A stretch of 64,000 bases of DNA from Homalodisca vitripennis (taxonomy: Eukaryota; Arthropoda; Insecta; Hemiptera; Cicadellidae): positions 145,331,001 to 145,395,000 of the forward strand of contig NC_060212.1 of NCBI RefSeq assembly GCF_021130785.1. Reading direction: 5' to 3'. Positions within the stretch are counted from its first letter, which is position 1. Every line of letters begins with the position of its first letter. Below, piece after piece: positions 32,576 to 43,857 of the stretch. The notes below the pieces were generated by a model. It made no database searches, was not told the DNA's origin, and worked only from the letters and a program-made list of their open reading frames with translations. The position numbers and the translations under genes are program-made.

Positions 32576-33216
32576 GACCTATTCCTCTGTCAGCCTTCAC
32601 TGCTAAGAGTTGTATTTACTTTAATTTGGTTAGCGTTGGCGTTTACAGGACACTAACATATGTCTGGTTTTAACAGACACGTTATACCCTGAGCAGCAGT
32701 TGATAGGAGTGACAGTGATTGTTGTATTCGGTAGTGGGCGTTTGGAATGGATCCATGAAATAAAGAAGATAAGGGCAAAATATCACCACTTAACGTAGTA
32801 CCTGAAGTGTGATGACGTATAAAAACATTTAGGACATTTTACATACTGAAAACGATGTATTTCGTGAGAGGATTTGTCAAAGTTTTGCGCTGGCGAGCAT
32901 AACTCAGTGCTCATGCGCGAATCGGGATACGTGAGCGACGTGTAGCTAGCCAAATTATTGTTTTGTACTTTCCTTTGTGGGCTGCGTATTAATTAATACT
33001 CAGTCTGAACTTTCCCCCATTTAATATTATGGTGGCATATGAATAATACGTCTACGGAGTATTAATACGTTCTTAGGCGTATTATCTTATTTTACCTTGG
33101 ATAGTTGAAGCGTCGATTTCAGAGAACTGCAGTAAACAATATTCTAATTAACGCTTCAAACCTGTTCCTGTCAAACCTTACATCTTCCTTTTCACTAATA
33201 GACAGTAATTTAAAAT
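32576..33216. other. AT-rich background, no supported gene
   Basis: Nothing recognised; a slightly GC-richer patch (32870-32960) contains TGCTCATGCGCGAATCGGGA. Confidence 0.35.
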
Positions 33217-34050
33217 GTATTGTATTTTGCTCTACTGGTAGTAATCAACCCCACTTTTTAATAAAAATGTATAAATGATAAATTTTGTATTTACAATGTG
33301 AATATAGTAGTAGAATATAGGTGTGACTATATAGGTTGACTACGTTGTAATAGTCAACCATAGCGATCACTTGTGTAGCTATCTGGAAATGATCAGCAAC
33401 AGTGTAGTTACTACTATTAAGGATATTTACAACGTATTGTATTTTGCTCTACTGGTAGTAATAAACCCCCCCTTTTTAATAAAAATGTTTAAATGATGAA
33501 TTTTGGTATTTACAATGTGAATGTAGTAGTAGAATATAGGTGTGACTATTGCTATTTGTAATAGTCAACAATAGCGATCACTTGTGTAGCTATCTGGAAA
33601 TGATCAGCAACAGTGTAATTACTACTATTAAGGATATTTACAACGTATTGTATTTTGCTCTACTGGTAGTAATCAACCCCCCTTTTTAATAAAAATGTTT
33701 AAATGATGAATTTTGGTATTTACAATGTGAATGTAGTAGTAGAATATAGGTGTGACTATTGCTATTTGTAATAGTCAACAATAGCGATCACTTGTGTAGC
33801 TATCTGGAAATGATCAGCAACAGTGTAATTACTACTATTAAGGATATTTACAAACGTATTGTATTTTGCTCTACTGGTAGTAATCAACCCCCCTTTTTAA
33901 TAAAAATGTTTAAATGATGAATTTTGGTATTTACAATGTGAATGTAGTAGTAGAATATAGGTGTGACTATTGCTATTTGTAATAGTCAAACAATAGCGAT
34001 CACTTGCGTAGCTATCTGGAAATAATCAGCAACAGTGTAGTTACTACTAT
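33217..34050 (+). repeat. Tandem array, four copies of a ~211-bp unit
   Basis: GTATTGTATTTTGCTCTACT recurs at 33217, 33434, 33645 and 33856, giving units of 217, 211 and 211 bases. Each has TAGCGATCACTTG and GTAGCTATCTGGAAAT. The first copy is the most diverged, and the middle copies are nearly identical. Within each unit, GACTATTGCTATTTG and GTAATAGTC can pair. Confidence 0.9.
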
Positions 34051-35639
34051 TTATGTTTTTTGACATTAATAAATACTACTTCTTTGATTCTGCAAACGAA
34101 TTAAAGCCTACTATGGACGTTACACTCCATGAAATAATACTAATTTAATACTTATTAATATTTTTTACATCACAACTTACTTACTTTTACTTAAAACTAT
34201 CTACATAATCTTTTTGTGGAACGAAAAAGTAACTCCGAGTAAACCGATACTTTTATGCAAAGCATTCCTTGAACCTCGTTCAAAGTAAACATTTATGGTT
34301 GTGAGCAGATAAGAAAGGCGAGTGGCTAAAAAGTGGATACAAACCAGGCATTTACTTGCGTTACGTCTTTTGAAAACAGTAAACGAGAAAATTAAACTAC
34401 ATATGAATTTTATACTACTACAGACATATACTAATGGCGTCTATAAAAACGGCGTGTTCTTAAAGAAACAAGGATTTTCCAGACATTTGCCAACGTTGAA
34501 ACAAGAAATCAGTAATACTAAATCTTCACAATCATTTCATCAACAATAACAAACTTTTTACAAGAGTTGATTCCCGGTGTGTCCTTATTTTAGGGACATT
34601 AGGGATGTAACCCATTTGCCACTGTAAATACTACTGTATTATATGTAGGTTAAGTCTCTAAGTGCAATCGTTAAGTTTTCTTCAGTCGATCTTAGCCCAT
34701 ATTATTTGAATTATTTGAGGACCTCTACTTTTCAACTATATAAAGATCACTGTTACAATTTACTGCATAGTGAAATGACGCATCAAATTGACATACTATG
34801 TGTACAACACTTAACTTAGTGTTAAGTTTTATATCACTAGAAGACTGTTAAATCACTAAATCTGTGATCCCCTTATCTTTGATCGTATATTAGAGAAACT
34901 TTTAAGATATGATCAATACGCTTCAAAACGTGTATAGATTTTGAATTCTTTAATACAAGTGCAAAAACTATTTAAATATTTTCTCAACAATCTAAATCTT
35001 TGAAGATTTAAATAATAAAATAGAGTGTGGATGTGTAATTATTATTTTAAAATGATACACCATAATAGTCCTGTGATCAATTATAAGAGCGTAATAATAC
35101 TATTTGAGTTAACTTAATATTATATGCATAATTTAAAAGTATATTTTACAATATGGAGGCCAACGTAAGGTTTCTTATGGAACACTTTATATTTCTTGCA
35201 GCTGATACAATATAATATAAATAAATAAAAGAAAAAATATATTATTCTTGACAAGTTTCTTTTTAACCTATTTATTTAGGAGCTACGCCCTAGCAAGGTT
35301 TAAAAAAATGTCATGTTTTGCTATTCTAAGCCCCACTGTGATAGTAATATTCAAATGTAATGAGAGTGAGTGTAATTAATAAAACGATGACATCAGTACA
35401 AAAACGTGAATGTAAATTCATATTTACATAAAAAAAGAAAGGTAGGTGAAATTCCCCATCTAAATTTATACGTATTTTTTAACACTAACTGAGGCACTTT
35501 GTAAATGCATTTCCAATAAACACTATGATGGAACTAGAAAGTATTATTTGTGTTTTGTAAAATATTTACTAAAACGCAATCAATGAAATCTTTACAACAC
35601 GTATTAATGAGCCCAACAGTGACAAATTACCACGAATAA
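34051..35639. other. AT-rich background, no supported gene
   Basis: Nothing recognisable. A 75-codon frame at 34322-34549 has no domain. Confidence 0.4.
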
Positions 35640-36090
35640 GGATAGTGAGGACATTGAGGGTCCTCGATCACAATATAATAGTCCGATTGCTCCTGAGGCC
35701 CTTGAGTGTTTTCCTCGCAGTCGCGATTGTGTAGAGAACCCCATTGTCGCGGGAACAACGAGGTACATCAGTTTTAAATACCATTCCATATCGGTACCGG
35801 AGAAATAGTCGAACAACAAAAAGAGAAAACAGAGGAGAGAGGGAGAGGTTAGACTCATCTGTGGCGCAGGCCGCAGTCGTGGAGGTCAAGGATCGGGCCG
35901 GGAACAATACTCCAGTGATAGGGAACAATGTGGGCATTCCCCGGCGAGGATGGGAGATAGCCGAGGGTAATCTGTTGGCAGGTGAGGTACTTGACGCGAG
36001 AAGTCGTGGACAATCAATTACTGATTGAGAGACATCAGTGCCCCGCTGAGGCCGGCCGTCATGGCCCATAGATAATAATTCAGACATTCC
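35640..36090. promoter_or_regulatory. GC-raised island with SOX-like words
   Basis: Contains CGGGAACAACGAGG, GGGAACAATACTCC and GGGAACAATGTGGGC (SOX-type AACAAT words), GACAATCAATTACTGATTG and ATAATAATTCAGACATTCC. Long open frames exist on both strands (35668-36087 minus; 35744-36028 plus) but neither shows a domain. I favour regulatory DNA; a coding exon cannot be excluded. Confidence 0.3.
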
Positions 36091-37634
36091 TCTTGCGTCA
36101 GGTGATCCAATTCAACAGATATTTATATAATTTGCACATATACAGAACAATGATTTGGTTCGAAATTTTTGATTCATCATTGTGTTTTAAATGGTAGGTT
36201 AAATTGGCCAAGATGTGAAGGCCGTTAGAAAATAATTGAATGCTCCAATAGAATCGTTTTGCCTACATACCGTTTCTGCTGGATCTCTGTATAGTATCCA
36301 TGAAAAGGTCCTTTTTTTTGTGAAATATGACAAAAAATATGATGCTAGTTGGATTCCTCATAATGAGGCAACTTTAAACATAGATTCCTCTCATCTCCGG
36401 TGAGACATTATCAAAGAACCTTTATTATTTAGGCTGAGAATTCCTAATACGCTGGAAATAACTGTTTATGGGTCATGCGTTCAGCAAATTGAAGGCGTTG
36501 AGGTATAAATAGTTCCCTAGCTTCAAATGTATGTTCTTGAGATACTCTGACTGTGCATATTCAATGGACTATTTTAAAATAAAACAAATTAAATTAATAT
36601 TTTTTTAAATAATTAAATTTTTCATTTTTTTAGATAATTATCTCCATTAATTATTGCGGATTTAAAAAATACACGAGTTACTATTTTTAATGTAATTAAA
36701 TTTTTACTTTACTGTGTATTTCTCTAGTTATCAGTATATTCAACTGTATTTCTCTCCTCCCAAATTACTATAGGTGAATCCAAAAGAGAAAGCTTATGAT
36801 TCTATTGTTTCTCAAGGATTCCAAATAACGTTGTTTTTAATACAGATATAGATAAGTCTAACGTGCTTACCGCTTAAGCTAACTGGACACATAACTGTCA
36901 CGTAAGAGAATTTATATTGCCTGTTATTTTTGTAGGAACCTATGGATGGTAGTTCAAACCTTATGCAAATTTTGCTATATACCACTATCTAAGAAATCTG
37001 TGTTGCAGTGATCTAATAGATCAAATACTTCTTGGATCTCGGATTTTAGCTTTTACTTTTCTGATAGAAAAGTGTTAATATTCTAACACAGTTCATGAGT
37101 GATCATGATGTAAATATATTTTATTACACGGCCTTGCGCGTCTCTATTGTAAGCTTACATTTATCCTCGCAGTCTTAGGAACGCATAAAACTGTAACCGT
37201 TATTAATGAGGTCTTATATTCTGCGACTATACAAATTACCTTATTTCACCAGAATAGGGCTCGGGTAACCTATTATCTTACCTAATCTACTAATATCTGC
37301 GACCATCAGTAGGGAACCCAGCATCACTTTCAGTGCTGCCCCGCATTGATGGGGACAAAAGAAAAATATCCACCGATTTAATTAATTTGACTGATAGAAA
37401 AACATTCTAGAGGCCTGGGAGCTCAGTCATTTAGTTTTTTTTTTTTTTGTAGTACAAGTCTATAGAAAATCTTTAGTGGTTTGGTTTGGTGGTGACTAAT
37501 AAAAAATATCTGCTCTTGTCTCTTTGTTCTTAGAGATTAATAAAATAATGAACTCCAAGCTTTTGTAAACTTTTTAAATGTATTAAAATTTATAAAGAAA
37601 TACAATGTAACGGCTTCAGCTCTTGGCGTAATAA
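36091..37634. other. AT-rich background, no supported gene
   Basis: No recognisable element. A 17-base T run lies at 37435-37449. Confidence 0.4.
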
Positions 37635-38110
37635 ATGACAAGTATCGTGAAGAATCAATTACAGATAGACACCAGCTATGCTATCTACAGGCTCGTGCCC
37701 ACAGACACAGTCGTGAGTCCGGCTGTTTACTGCCGCGATAGCAGTCCACCAGACCACGTATCTCTAACACCGGCTGCAAGTCATTCTAAACCAGTTCAAA
37801 TAGGAGATTTTCATTATGCGATAGCGAATTGAGCTGTCGGACGAACGAGAGCTAAATAACGCAGCGATACGCCACAAGGAACGAACGTGAAACGCACTTT
37901 TCGATAATGTTGCGGCGCGGTCGTTGGGTCCCTAAGTTATTGGAGGGTCCCCGGCGCGGCACTTGAGCCGTCAAGCAGAGCTCCGGTGCACTCCGACCCC
38001 CATTCCGGTGATTTTCACTCTTGTAAGTGACCGGGATTCGGGTTCTAGTCAGTTAGTCGCTTTCTACACATACCATCGACTGCATGGTGGGTCGGAAATA
38101 TCTGAAACTG
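37635..38110 (+). promoter_or_regulatory. CpG-rich promoter-like block with splice donor
   Basis: The part 37830-38080 is very CpG-rich (TGTTGCGGCGCGGTCGTTGG, GGTCCCCGGCGCGGCAC). A strong donor, CTT|GTAAGTGAC, lies at 38022. No frame is convincingly open, so a 5' untranslated first exon is the simplest reading; the next candidate exon on the same strand begins at 44361. An initiator-like TCAGTT lies near 38049, but after the donor. Confidence 0.35.
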
Positions 38111-38264
38111 TGAGATAAGTAAACTTGGAGCGAGGTGATAGAAATACTCCAATTTCCATAATTCCGTTACGTTATTCTGGTGACAGTGGTTCTGGCGAGA
38201 GCTGTGTCTCTGATGACGGGGAAATCTGATACTGATTCTTCCTCCTTTGATTAAAGTTGTAACA

Positions 38265-38355
38265 GGATTTTTCGGAAATTGCCATCATTTACTGGCACAA
38301 CAAATTAGTAGTACTACGTTTCGAGATCTGGAATCTTATCTCTTCTTCATGTGTA
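38265..38355 (-). mobile_element. Penelope-like terminal fragment (family B), copy 3
   Basis: On the minus strand: ATGAAGAAGAGATAAGATTC, then CAGATCTCGAAACGTAGTAC and TACTAA, with a palindromic GTAGTACTAC directly after GAAAC, then GGCAATTTCCGAAAAATCCT. It matches the copies at 25303 and 30628 and preserves the GAAAC core best. Confidence 0.55.
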
Positions 38356-38957
38356 TTTTTGTTTTAAAATGTTTAATATTAATAAACGCACTATATAAGA
38401 GAAATATCTTTCAAGTACTAATCAAACACTGCAGTTATTTCTGATCTTTATTTGCGAAATAAGCACTAACGGTTAGCATGGTTCGAACGGACACCTTGGT
38501 GACCTTTGAAGTATTCTACAGCCGGAGGGAAACACAAAACCGCATCTGAATGTCTTCCAATGGAAAAGAGATGGATGTCAATATCTGCTTTTTTAGACAA
38601 CTCAGAAACAATCTGAGCCATCACGTTGTAATTTCGCATAATTGTTTCTTTTATTGAAACGTTATTTATAGTAAAAATGAAATACATTTTTCAACTCTTA
38701 ATTTGAAATGTTCATGTCAAATGTTACAAAAACTTCATCCACACAATTTAAGAAACGCTGAATAAAAAAAATGTTAAGACGTTTGATATCTTGTTCGTTA
38801 GATTCAGTTGAGTATGTATTAAATAAAAGCATTTTCTATATTTATTATCACACCCGTTGGCTGAATTAGAACATGCTATGAGTGAAATTAAAAATTAGGA
38901 ATAATTAATTGTAATTTTGTGTTATTAAACAACATTGGCCCAATTGTGTATAGGCCA

Positions 38958-39031
<74 letters not shown>
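38958..39031. repeat. (TA)n microsatellite
   Basis: About 74 bases of TA with one TG interruption, directly beside the tail of a SINE family 2 copy. Confidence 0.9.
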
Positions 39032-39032
<1 letters not shown>

Positions 39033-39130
39033 AAATTGTATAAATGGCAATTGCCTTATTTAATTTCAATAAACATTGAATAGCAAAAAGTACTCGCTCC
39101 GCCGGGAGTCGAACCCGGATCTCTCACTTA
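39033..39130 (-). mobile_element. tRNA-derived SINE (family 2), 5'-truncated copy
   Basis: Minus strand: GATCCGGGTTCGACTCCCGG is a perfect T arm with B box; then CGGAGCGAGTACTTTTTGC, TTCAATGTTTATTGAAAT and GGCAATTGCCATTTATAC. The A-box half is missing and replaced by (TA)n. TGTTTATTGAAATTAAATAA precedes the tail. The copy shares its body with 25505-25645. Confidence 0.7.
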
Positions 39131-39289
39131 TATAGATATATATATACAAGTAGAGCCGTGTAAGAAATTGTGTAAGAACTCTTATCTTAGTTCTTAGGCT
39201 AGTGAGGTCGGAGTCGACTGTCATGTACATTTTCTGTTTACATCGCGTTCCTAACACTAATATAATATGGAGATATTTCGAACTCTAAG

Positions 39290-39560
39290 AAGAGACCGAA
39301 AGTACTTTCGTTTTACATCTGTCAACACAAAGTTCTCCAAGTTAGACCGAAACATCGCAGGAGTTTACTTACTTTTGACACGGTGTATACCACACGACTT
39401 TACTCATCAATAACTAGGCCTAGTCCTTCTTAAACGCCTAAAACTATTAAGGGTTTGGATTAATGAATGCCCTGTGAGGCACATTGGGATCTGTAAGATT
39501 TATGTATTGAAATGTTGACATGAATAAAGAGTTTTGAACTTGAACTTGAAATCATAAAAT
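39290..39560 (+). mobile_element. Possible LINE 3' end with (TTGAAC)n tail
   Basis: TGACATGAATAAAGAGTTTT followed by GAACTTGAACTTGAA has the form of a LINE 3' end: a polyadenylation-like AATAAA and a short hexamer tail. The upstream ~230 bases lack coding sequence, so only the 3' UTR would be present. The left boundary is a guess. Confidence 0.4.
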
Positions 39561-39639
39561 TAATAATTAAAATTTTGAAATTATCGTTTTAATAGCTAAT
39601 TATGAATATGTATTTATTTATTTTAGATATATCGTCAGA

Positions 39640-40270
39640 AGTTCTTCTGCAAAGGCAACTCACAGGTGATGGAGTAAGTTTACGGTATCAGTTTTGGCAC
39701 CGCAAATGTGAAGTCGCCAAGGAGTGACGCCGATGGAGGGGAATCGTTTAATCAAAAATGCTAAAACACCGGAGTCAAATGACAAATCCTGGCAGACACA
39801 AATGCTCGACTCGTCTTGTGACAAAGTGTGCGGATGGCTAATTTGACAGGCGTTACACCTCCCGTCGCCGTGGCCCATTACACGTCATGACCGTCGTTAC
39901 AAATCGGTGACACCGCCAAATTATGTAAAGTATTCGGTGTTTTCGGTTGTAAATATAATTTGGCGGGAAAGCAAACTCTTGTCGACGTTGCGTAACGGAC
40001 GAGGACCCGGACCACCCACTCTCCGGGCCGACCCGATGATGGTCGGTAAGTCGTGTCTCCACCGTAACAAGTGCGCGTGACCCCGCATCATTAGGCGAGA
40101 TGCGATTTAAAAATTACATCCAATTCCACCCTGTTGGAGGCAACCAATTTATCCTCCTGATAAATCGGTGATCGCGAGGCTGCGCGGCCGCTCGCCAGAG
40201 AGGTTTCCGATGTTGGGTTGGATAACTCCCGGATCAGACTACTTCGGGTCGGTCGTCCTCATAACTAGAT
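39640..40270. promoter_or_regulatory. GC-raised island, candidate regulatory DNA
   Basis: A ~600-base block of raised GC with words such as GTTTAATCAAAAATGC, GCGTTACACCTCCCG (T-box-like half site), ACACCGCCAAATTATGTAAA and TTGTAAATATAATTTGGCGGG. Frames on the minus strand (39660-39878, 39853-40062) show no domain. Confidence 0.3.
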
Positions 40271-40806
40271 CTCGTGCTGGAAAAACACAGACTTAGAAAC
40301 TCTAAAAGTTGGTGTTTACTAGAAGGATATGAGATCGAAACAAATAAGGTTTGTGAAGAAATAATACAGAACAAGCTCGACGATTAATGATTTGTAAGAA
40401 AACAATATCCAATATCGTACTATCGTAACTTAGATATGCTTAAAACCCAAACTCTACGTTTCGATACAAAAAGACATTTTTTATTCTTCCACATTTCATT
40501 TTTTTAAAGAGCTTTCGTTAGTGATCTAACTGATGATACCTTAACCAGCGAAAGCGCTTTTGAAATAAATTAAGTGTAAAAGAATAATAAATGTCTTTAG
40601 CAGTAGCGTAGCCAGAAATTTCGTTCGGGGAGGGGTCCGAAACCGGGGGATCCGGGGGACGTTTTTGTGTGTTATTTGCCAATGAATTTCACTGGTAAAA
40701 GGTAAATACCAAAAATATGGAGCTTTAGTAACACGCCTTATAGAAAGTGGAAAGATTTAATAGGCAAATTCAACTCTCACAGCAACTCTAGTACCACAAA
40801 ATTTTC

Positions 40807-41007
40807 TTGTATAGCTACAGAAACTTTACGAAGTTCGATTCTGGCCGAGTAGAAGGCACCAAAGTGATGTTGGATTCACTGGTTAAGAAAGAAAAAGAAC
40901 AAAACAGAGCTTCACTCAAGCGTATAATTGACACAATTATATTATGTGGAGAAAATGAAATACCCCTTCGGGGACATTGGGCCACTGACGGCCGAACACC
41001 CCTTTAG
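40807..41007 (+). pseudogene. hAT transposase fragment (N-terminal DUF4371-type region)
   Basis: The end of this 66-codon frame reads EQNRASLKRIIDTIILCG and ENEIPLRGHWATDG, which matches the start of the DUF4371/TTF-type hAT transposase region, where NR+L..II.TI.FCG...IPLRGH is characteristic. The upstream zinc finger and the whole catalytic core with the DDE residues and hAT dimerisation domain are absent. It is a leftover exon piece in a non-autonomous hAT. Confidence 0.65.
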
Positions 41008-41089
41008 AAAAGGACGGCAATTTTTTTGAGCGTTGCTCGGGTACAGAATCAAACTAACTCAAACTAACGGTCGGAAAATGCACCGAAAC

Positions 41090-42175
41090 ATTGTACTAAT
41101 TAGAAGTTTGGCTATTTTGGATTTCACTGATTGAGGTATTTATGAATGAGTTATAATGACGATTTTTTTATCATTACACTTTAGACGTATATAAATATCG
41201 GAAAAATCAAAAAAAAAATCACTTTCTGTCGGAAATAAAATACACCTGAAAAACTCTAATGATTAGTACTTTAAACTACTTTGGGACTTCGGTTATTGAG
41301 GTAAACGTGGTATTTTTGATTGAGTTAGGACGACGACTTTTCAATATACTAAGGAAAATGAAATAATATCTCAGACAGTGAAATCCAAAATAGTCGGAAC
41401 TTCTTATCAGTAGAGTTTTTCCGGTGTATTATCCGACCGGAAGTGATTTTTTTCAATTTTTTCTTCTATAATTATATAGGTATTAGTCGGCGTTCAATTG
41501 ATACCTAAATACAATATTCTAACAACATAATTCTAAGTACCACTTTTATCCCAACGACTCAACCAGTGAAATCCAAAATTGTCAAAATCTGAATCAGTAG
41601 AGCTTCTCCTCGGTATTTTCCGACCGGAAGTGATTTTAATTGTTTTTTTTCTCGATAATTATATATGTATTAGTCGGCGTTGAATTAATACCTAACATCA
41701 CCGTCCTAACATAATTCTAAGTACCACTTTTACCTCAAACCACTGAACCAGTGAAATCCAAAATCGTCAAAACTTGAATCTGTAGAGGAGCTTTTCTTCG
41801 GTATTTACCGACCGGAAGTGATTGTATTTCTCGATAATTATATAGGTACAGTGTAAATTTTCATGATAACAAAAATCGTCGTCCTAACTCGATCGAAAAC
41901 ACTACGTTTATCTCAATCACTGAACCAGTGAAATCCAAAATCGTCAAAACTTGAATCTGTAGAGAGCTTTTCTTCGGTATTTACCGACCGGAAGTGATTT
42001 TATTTCTCGATAATTATATAGGTACAGTGTACAATTTTCAATGATAACAAAAATCGTCGTCCTAACTCGATCGAAAACACTACGTTTACCTCAATCACTG
42101 AAGTCCAAATTAGTTGAAGTTCTAATCAGTAGAGTTTTTAAAGTGTATTTTCCGACCGAAAAGTGATTTTTATAT
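41090..42175. repeat. Internal hAT repeats: one inverted and five direct ~180-bp units
   Basis: GTGAAATCCAAAAT or variants recur at 41379, 41566, 41751, 41928 and about 42097, each followed by CAGTAGAG or CTGTAGAG, a GGTATTTACCGACCGGAAGT-like segment, and TCGATAATTATATAGGT. A unit in the opposite orientation lies at about 41090-41290 (AAATCACTTTCTGTCGGAAA). The array is confined to the hAT. Confidence 0.85.
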
Positions 42176-42691
42176 TTTTTTCAATAATTATTTACACGTT
42201 TTTTTAAACTGTAACACCTAAAATGACACCTAAAATCATCAACGTCGTGACTTAATTCTAAGCAGTCATTTTAAGTCCCCAAGACGAATTTGAAACGAAG
42301 TGGTCGCTAATTTAAACTGTTCGCCGTGTTACCGGTTCAGGTTACTTTGCGACGTCACGTGATCGCGCCCTATAGAAATACCGTGATTACAGTACACTAT
42401 CGGAAAGGCCGAGCCCAAAAGTATCGTTTGATAGTTTATGAATTTAACGAAAGTACAATTATATTTTTAACAACGGTCACTTCAATCAATTAAATCAATC
42501 AATTTTAATGTTTTTAGACAAGAGTAATGATAACTCTCCTTTTTTTCTCCTGCTCCATGCTTTATTTTTTAATATGTTCTTAAAAATTTCGGGGGGGTCC
42601 GGACCCCTGGACCCCCCCCTTCGCTACGCCACTGGTCTTTAGTATTAAAACCTGGTGACTTCCATCAAGAATACAAAGCAGAAATTAAAAA

Positions 42692-42735
42692 CTACGTTTC
42701 GAGTAAAAGTATCGGCCATCTTTTTCAGGTTTAAA
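42692..42735 (-). mobile_element. Penelope-like terminal fragment (family C)
   Basis: On the minus strand: CCTGAAAAAGATGGCCGATA then CTTTTACTCGAAACGTAGTT. It has the same CTGA..GA-hairpin-CGAAACG plan as families A and B. The family A copy with its nested hAT appears to have landed in this sequence. Confidence 0.4.
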
Positions 42736-43566
42736 TATCTGAGATATAAGTTACAAAACAAATCATCAACACATATTTTTAGGTATAAACATAAAAGAAT
42801 ATAATATATGTAAAAACCGAATGTATCTGAGAACCAACAGCAAAATCAGCAAATTGTGTTGTGGTATTTTATTTTTGGTTTATTTCGTTTCGTTATTGTA
42901 TCCATTACTGTTGTAACATTAATAGTAAAATTAAAATTGTTTTGAAATTTCTTTTCTGTCTAATATTAGCTGGCGTTTTCGCGTAAAGTTTACAACGTAT
43001 TCACGTTAAAATTACTTTATTTTTTCTTTATTTTCATATTAATATTTTAACTCGTCTCGCTTAATTCTACAACTGTCTAAGATTAAAACCAATTTTCGCT
43101 GTAAAGTTGTAACGTGTAACTTTATATCCTGCTCATACGTTTAATATGTATTTTAATTTAATAAAAAAATATATTTTTTCAAATCAACTTTGTTTTCTAG
43201 TCTACAATATATCTATTTTTAATGCTATAGTCCCAAATTATAAAGTTCTATTCTTGGTAAAACTAAAATGTACAGTTTAGTTATTTCAATTAAAAGAAAT
43301 GTTTGAAAATCTTCCCTTTAAATTTCAAATGAAGCTTTTTCGCATTCTAAGTTTGATGAAATACATATTATGAATATGTATTTATTTATTTTGTAATATT
43401 TTTGTGTATTACTTTTATTATTTTTTTTATTTTTCGCTCGATTATCGTCGTAAACGGAAAATTAGGAATACAACAATCTTTCTTCGACAATATTGATGAA
43501 CATAGCTCTGCTACACAAATCTTCGATTTGAAATTAATCACAGAAGCCATATTTTTGTTTCAACTT
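42736..43566. other. AT-rich background, no supported gene
   Basis: Nothing recognised. 43367-43392 repeats, base for base, the 26-base AT-rich string at 39599-39624. Confidence 0.4.
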
Positions 43567-43857
43567 TTATTTACATAAATGGAGACAACAAGAAGAAACG
43601 AATGGAAATAGGAAAGACATACTGAGAATAATGATGGCATCTCTATACCATATGTTTTCAATTGATCCAACACTCGTCGGTGGTACACGCTGCTCTGTTA
43701 GTTGCAGCAAAACCTCATGATATTCATAGGGATACACATACAGGCCTAGTGGAGATACTGTCCATGTAAGAAGGCAAATTTTGATGGTCAAACTTAGGAA
43801 CATTTTTTTAAATTCCATTTTAACCACTTTGCCTCCCGAGTAGAACAGTGTGTAGCC
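43567..43857 (-). CDS. Hydrophobic open frame, possible membrane-protein exon
   Basis: Minus strand, between an in-frame TAA at 43858 and the stop at 43567: GYTLFYSGGKVVKMEFKKMF, then LSLTIKICLLTWTVSPLGLY, VYPYEYHEVLLQLTEQ and AIIILSMSFLFPFVSSCCLH. Two hydrophobic segments could be membrane helices. An ATG at the MEFKKMF position could start it, or a CTAAG|GC acceptor could make it an exon. I do not recognise the family; an insect chemoreceptor end is one guess that I cannot support. Confidence 0.25.
   Translation of the reverse strand, partial: GYTLFYSGGKVVKMEFKKMFLSLTIKICLLTWTVSPLGLYVYPYEYHEVLLQLTEQRVPPTSVGSIENIWYRDAIIILSMSFLFPFVSSCCLHLCK

Larger units (their letters stand above)
40601..42634 (+). 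mobile_element. hAT-superfamily DNA transposon, 2,034 bp, defective
   Basis: Ends are CAGTAGCGTAGCCAGAAATT on the left and CCTTCGCTACGCCACTG on the right, mirror images of the CAGTGGCGTAGC type. The flanks GTCTTTAG at 40593-40600 and 42635-42642 are an exact 8-base target duplication, the hallmark of hAT. The G-rich/C-rich subterminal runs also pair. Inside are a short transposase fragment (40807-41007) and an array of ~180-base repeats. It cannot encode a full transposase and depends on an autonomous relative. Confidence 0.9.
40465..42691 (+). mobile_element. Penelope-like element (family A) split by a hAT insertion
   Basis: The left part carries an inverted arm (CATTTTTTATTCTTCCACAT, mirrored after the core), then ACTGATGATACCTTAACCAG and CGAAAGCGCTTTTGAAATAA; the right part continues after the hAT with ATTAAAACCTGGTGACTTCC and AATACAAAGCAGAAA. 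This matches the complete copy at 28827-29245. An 11-base repeat, CTACGTTTCGA, at 40454-40464 and 42692-42702 is the likely target duplication. Without the hAT the copy would be only about 190 bases. Confidence 0.65.

Noticed and set aside
35668..36087. 139-codon minus-strand open frame overlapping a 94-codon plus-strand frame
   Set aside because: Both frames are Ser/Arg-rich without domains, and overlapping antisense frames in one GC-rich block suggest composition, not coding.
39599..43392. An identical 26-base string, beginning ATTATGAATATGTATTTATT, at 39599 and 43367
   Set aside because: The string is very AT-rich and low in complexity, and no similarity continues on either side, so chance or a trivial fragment is likely.
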